The notes beneath the pieces are model-generated. The model was not told the DNA's origin. It made no database searches and was given only the letters and a program-made list of their open reading frames with translations. The position numbers and the translations under genes are program-made. This document shows positions 63,552 to 64,000 of a stretch of 64,000 bases of DNA, one piece after another. The stretch covers positions 26,320,099 to 26,384,098 of the forward strand of contig NC_088177.1 of assembly GCF_028769735.1 (NCBI RefSeq), in the 5' to 3' direction. The stretch's first letter is position 1. Every line of letters starts with the position of its first letter. Source of the DNA: Zonotrichia leucophrys gambelii (lineage: Eukaryota; Chordata; Aves; Passeriformes; Passerellidae).

Positions 63552-64000
63552 GTAATTATTTAAGAGGGACAACTGGAAAATAAGAGCCTAGATTTTTCAC
63601 TGCTACGTATACAGGTTTAAATTAGTAATATTTATTTCGTGAAAAACTTAAATTAGATTTACTTTAAACTGTAATCTGTCAGTAGAAAAATACGAACTTG
63701 AACAGAAACTTAAATTTAAAAATAGTCAAAAAGATTGAAAGCAATATATTCTGGACACTTTATTTGTGCATAGATCTACCCTGCAAACTTTATTTGTGTA
63801 TAAATTTCTTTTTTTGTTTTCTCCCTACAATGCCTTCGGCTTCTAGTATTTAACACACAGATGTGTTTAACACTATGATGACTAGAGTTAATACTGTTTT
63901 TGTCCTTACTTCAAATCAATGATCCCAAAGCAATGCCTCTGATAGTAAAGGAATGCTGCCATTGTATGCAGTAACATCCATTCCCAAATGCTTTGATAAT
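63552..64000 (+). other. Start of LRP2 intron 33
   Basis: AT-rich intronic sequence to the window edge. TTTGTGTATAAATTT and TTTGTGCATAGAT form a small local near-duplication at about 63760-63808. No exon was recognised. Confidence 0.75.

Noticed and set aside
1..64000. CRISPR arrays, operons, tRNA or rRNA genes
   Set aside because: The sequence is clearly vertebrate, with spliced exons. No array, tRNA cloverleaf or rRNA block was recognised.

Overview
The window is vertebrate genomic DNA holding the 5' part of a single large multi-exon gene on the + strand: LRP2 (megalin), a giant endocytic receptor of the LDL-receptor family. An avian genome is the best fit. Two CR1-type LINE remnants are present (about 8556-8630 + and 50600-51050 -), repeats are otherwise sparse, and introns are moderate and AT-rich. 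A solo endogenous-retrovirus LTR lies in one intron (53124-54214). Order or species cannot be fixed from the sequence alone.

Layout: 1-2300 is upstream flank with an (ATT)28 microsatellite and no recognised gene. About 2321-2532 is a candidate TATA promoter and 5' UTR. Exon 1 (2533-2608) encodes the signal peptide. After a 14.8 kb intron, seven exons (17425-31901) each encode one LDLa repeat (LA1-7). Two EGF exons follow (33293-35211), then YWTD propeller 1 (36344-41182), an EGF (41810-41950), propeller 2 (42855-46561), an EGF fused to LA8 (47482-47763), and LA9-15 (48965-51944). Next come an EGF pair (52815-53063), propeller 3 (55292-58562), an EGF (60535-60663) and the start of propeller 4 (61610-63551). 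The gene runs off the right edge.

I placed 33 coding exons. Every junction is GT-AG and phase-compatible. Together they total 5526 nt, or 1842 codons, with no stop or frameshift seen, so the gene appears intact over roughly the first 40 percent of a protein that is about 4650 residues in mammals. The order 7 LA, 2 EGF, propeller, EGF, propeller, EGF, 8 LA is diagnostic of LRP2. LRP1 and LRP1B have two LA repeats in their first cluster.

No new multi-gene system is evident. The observations most worth a second look are a candidate 15-nt in-frame microexon between LA15 and the next EGF (52442-52456), the antisense CpG-rich solo LTR 60 bp after a splice donor, a 9-nt tandem acceptor at LA11, an 18-T tract at the LA9/LA10 acceptor, and isolated CpG-dense exons (LA1, LA3, EGF1) in an otherwise AT-rich gene.
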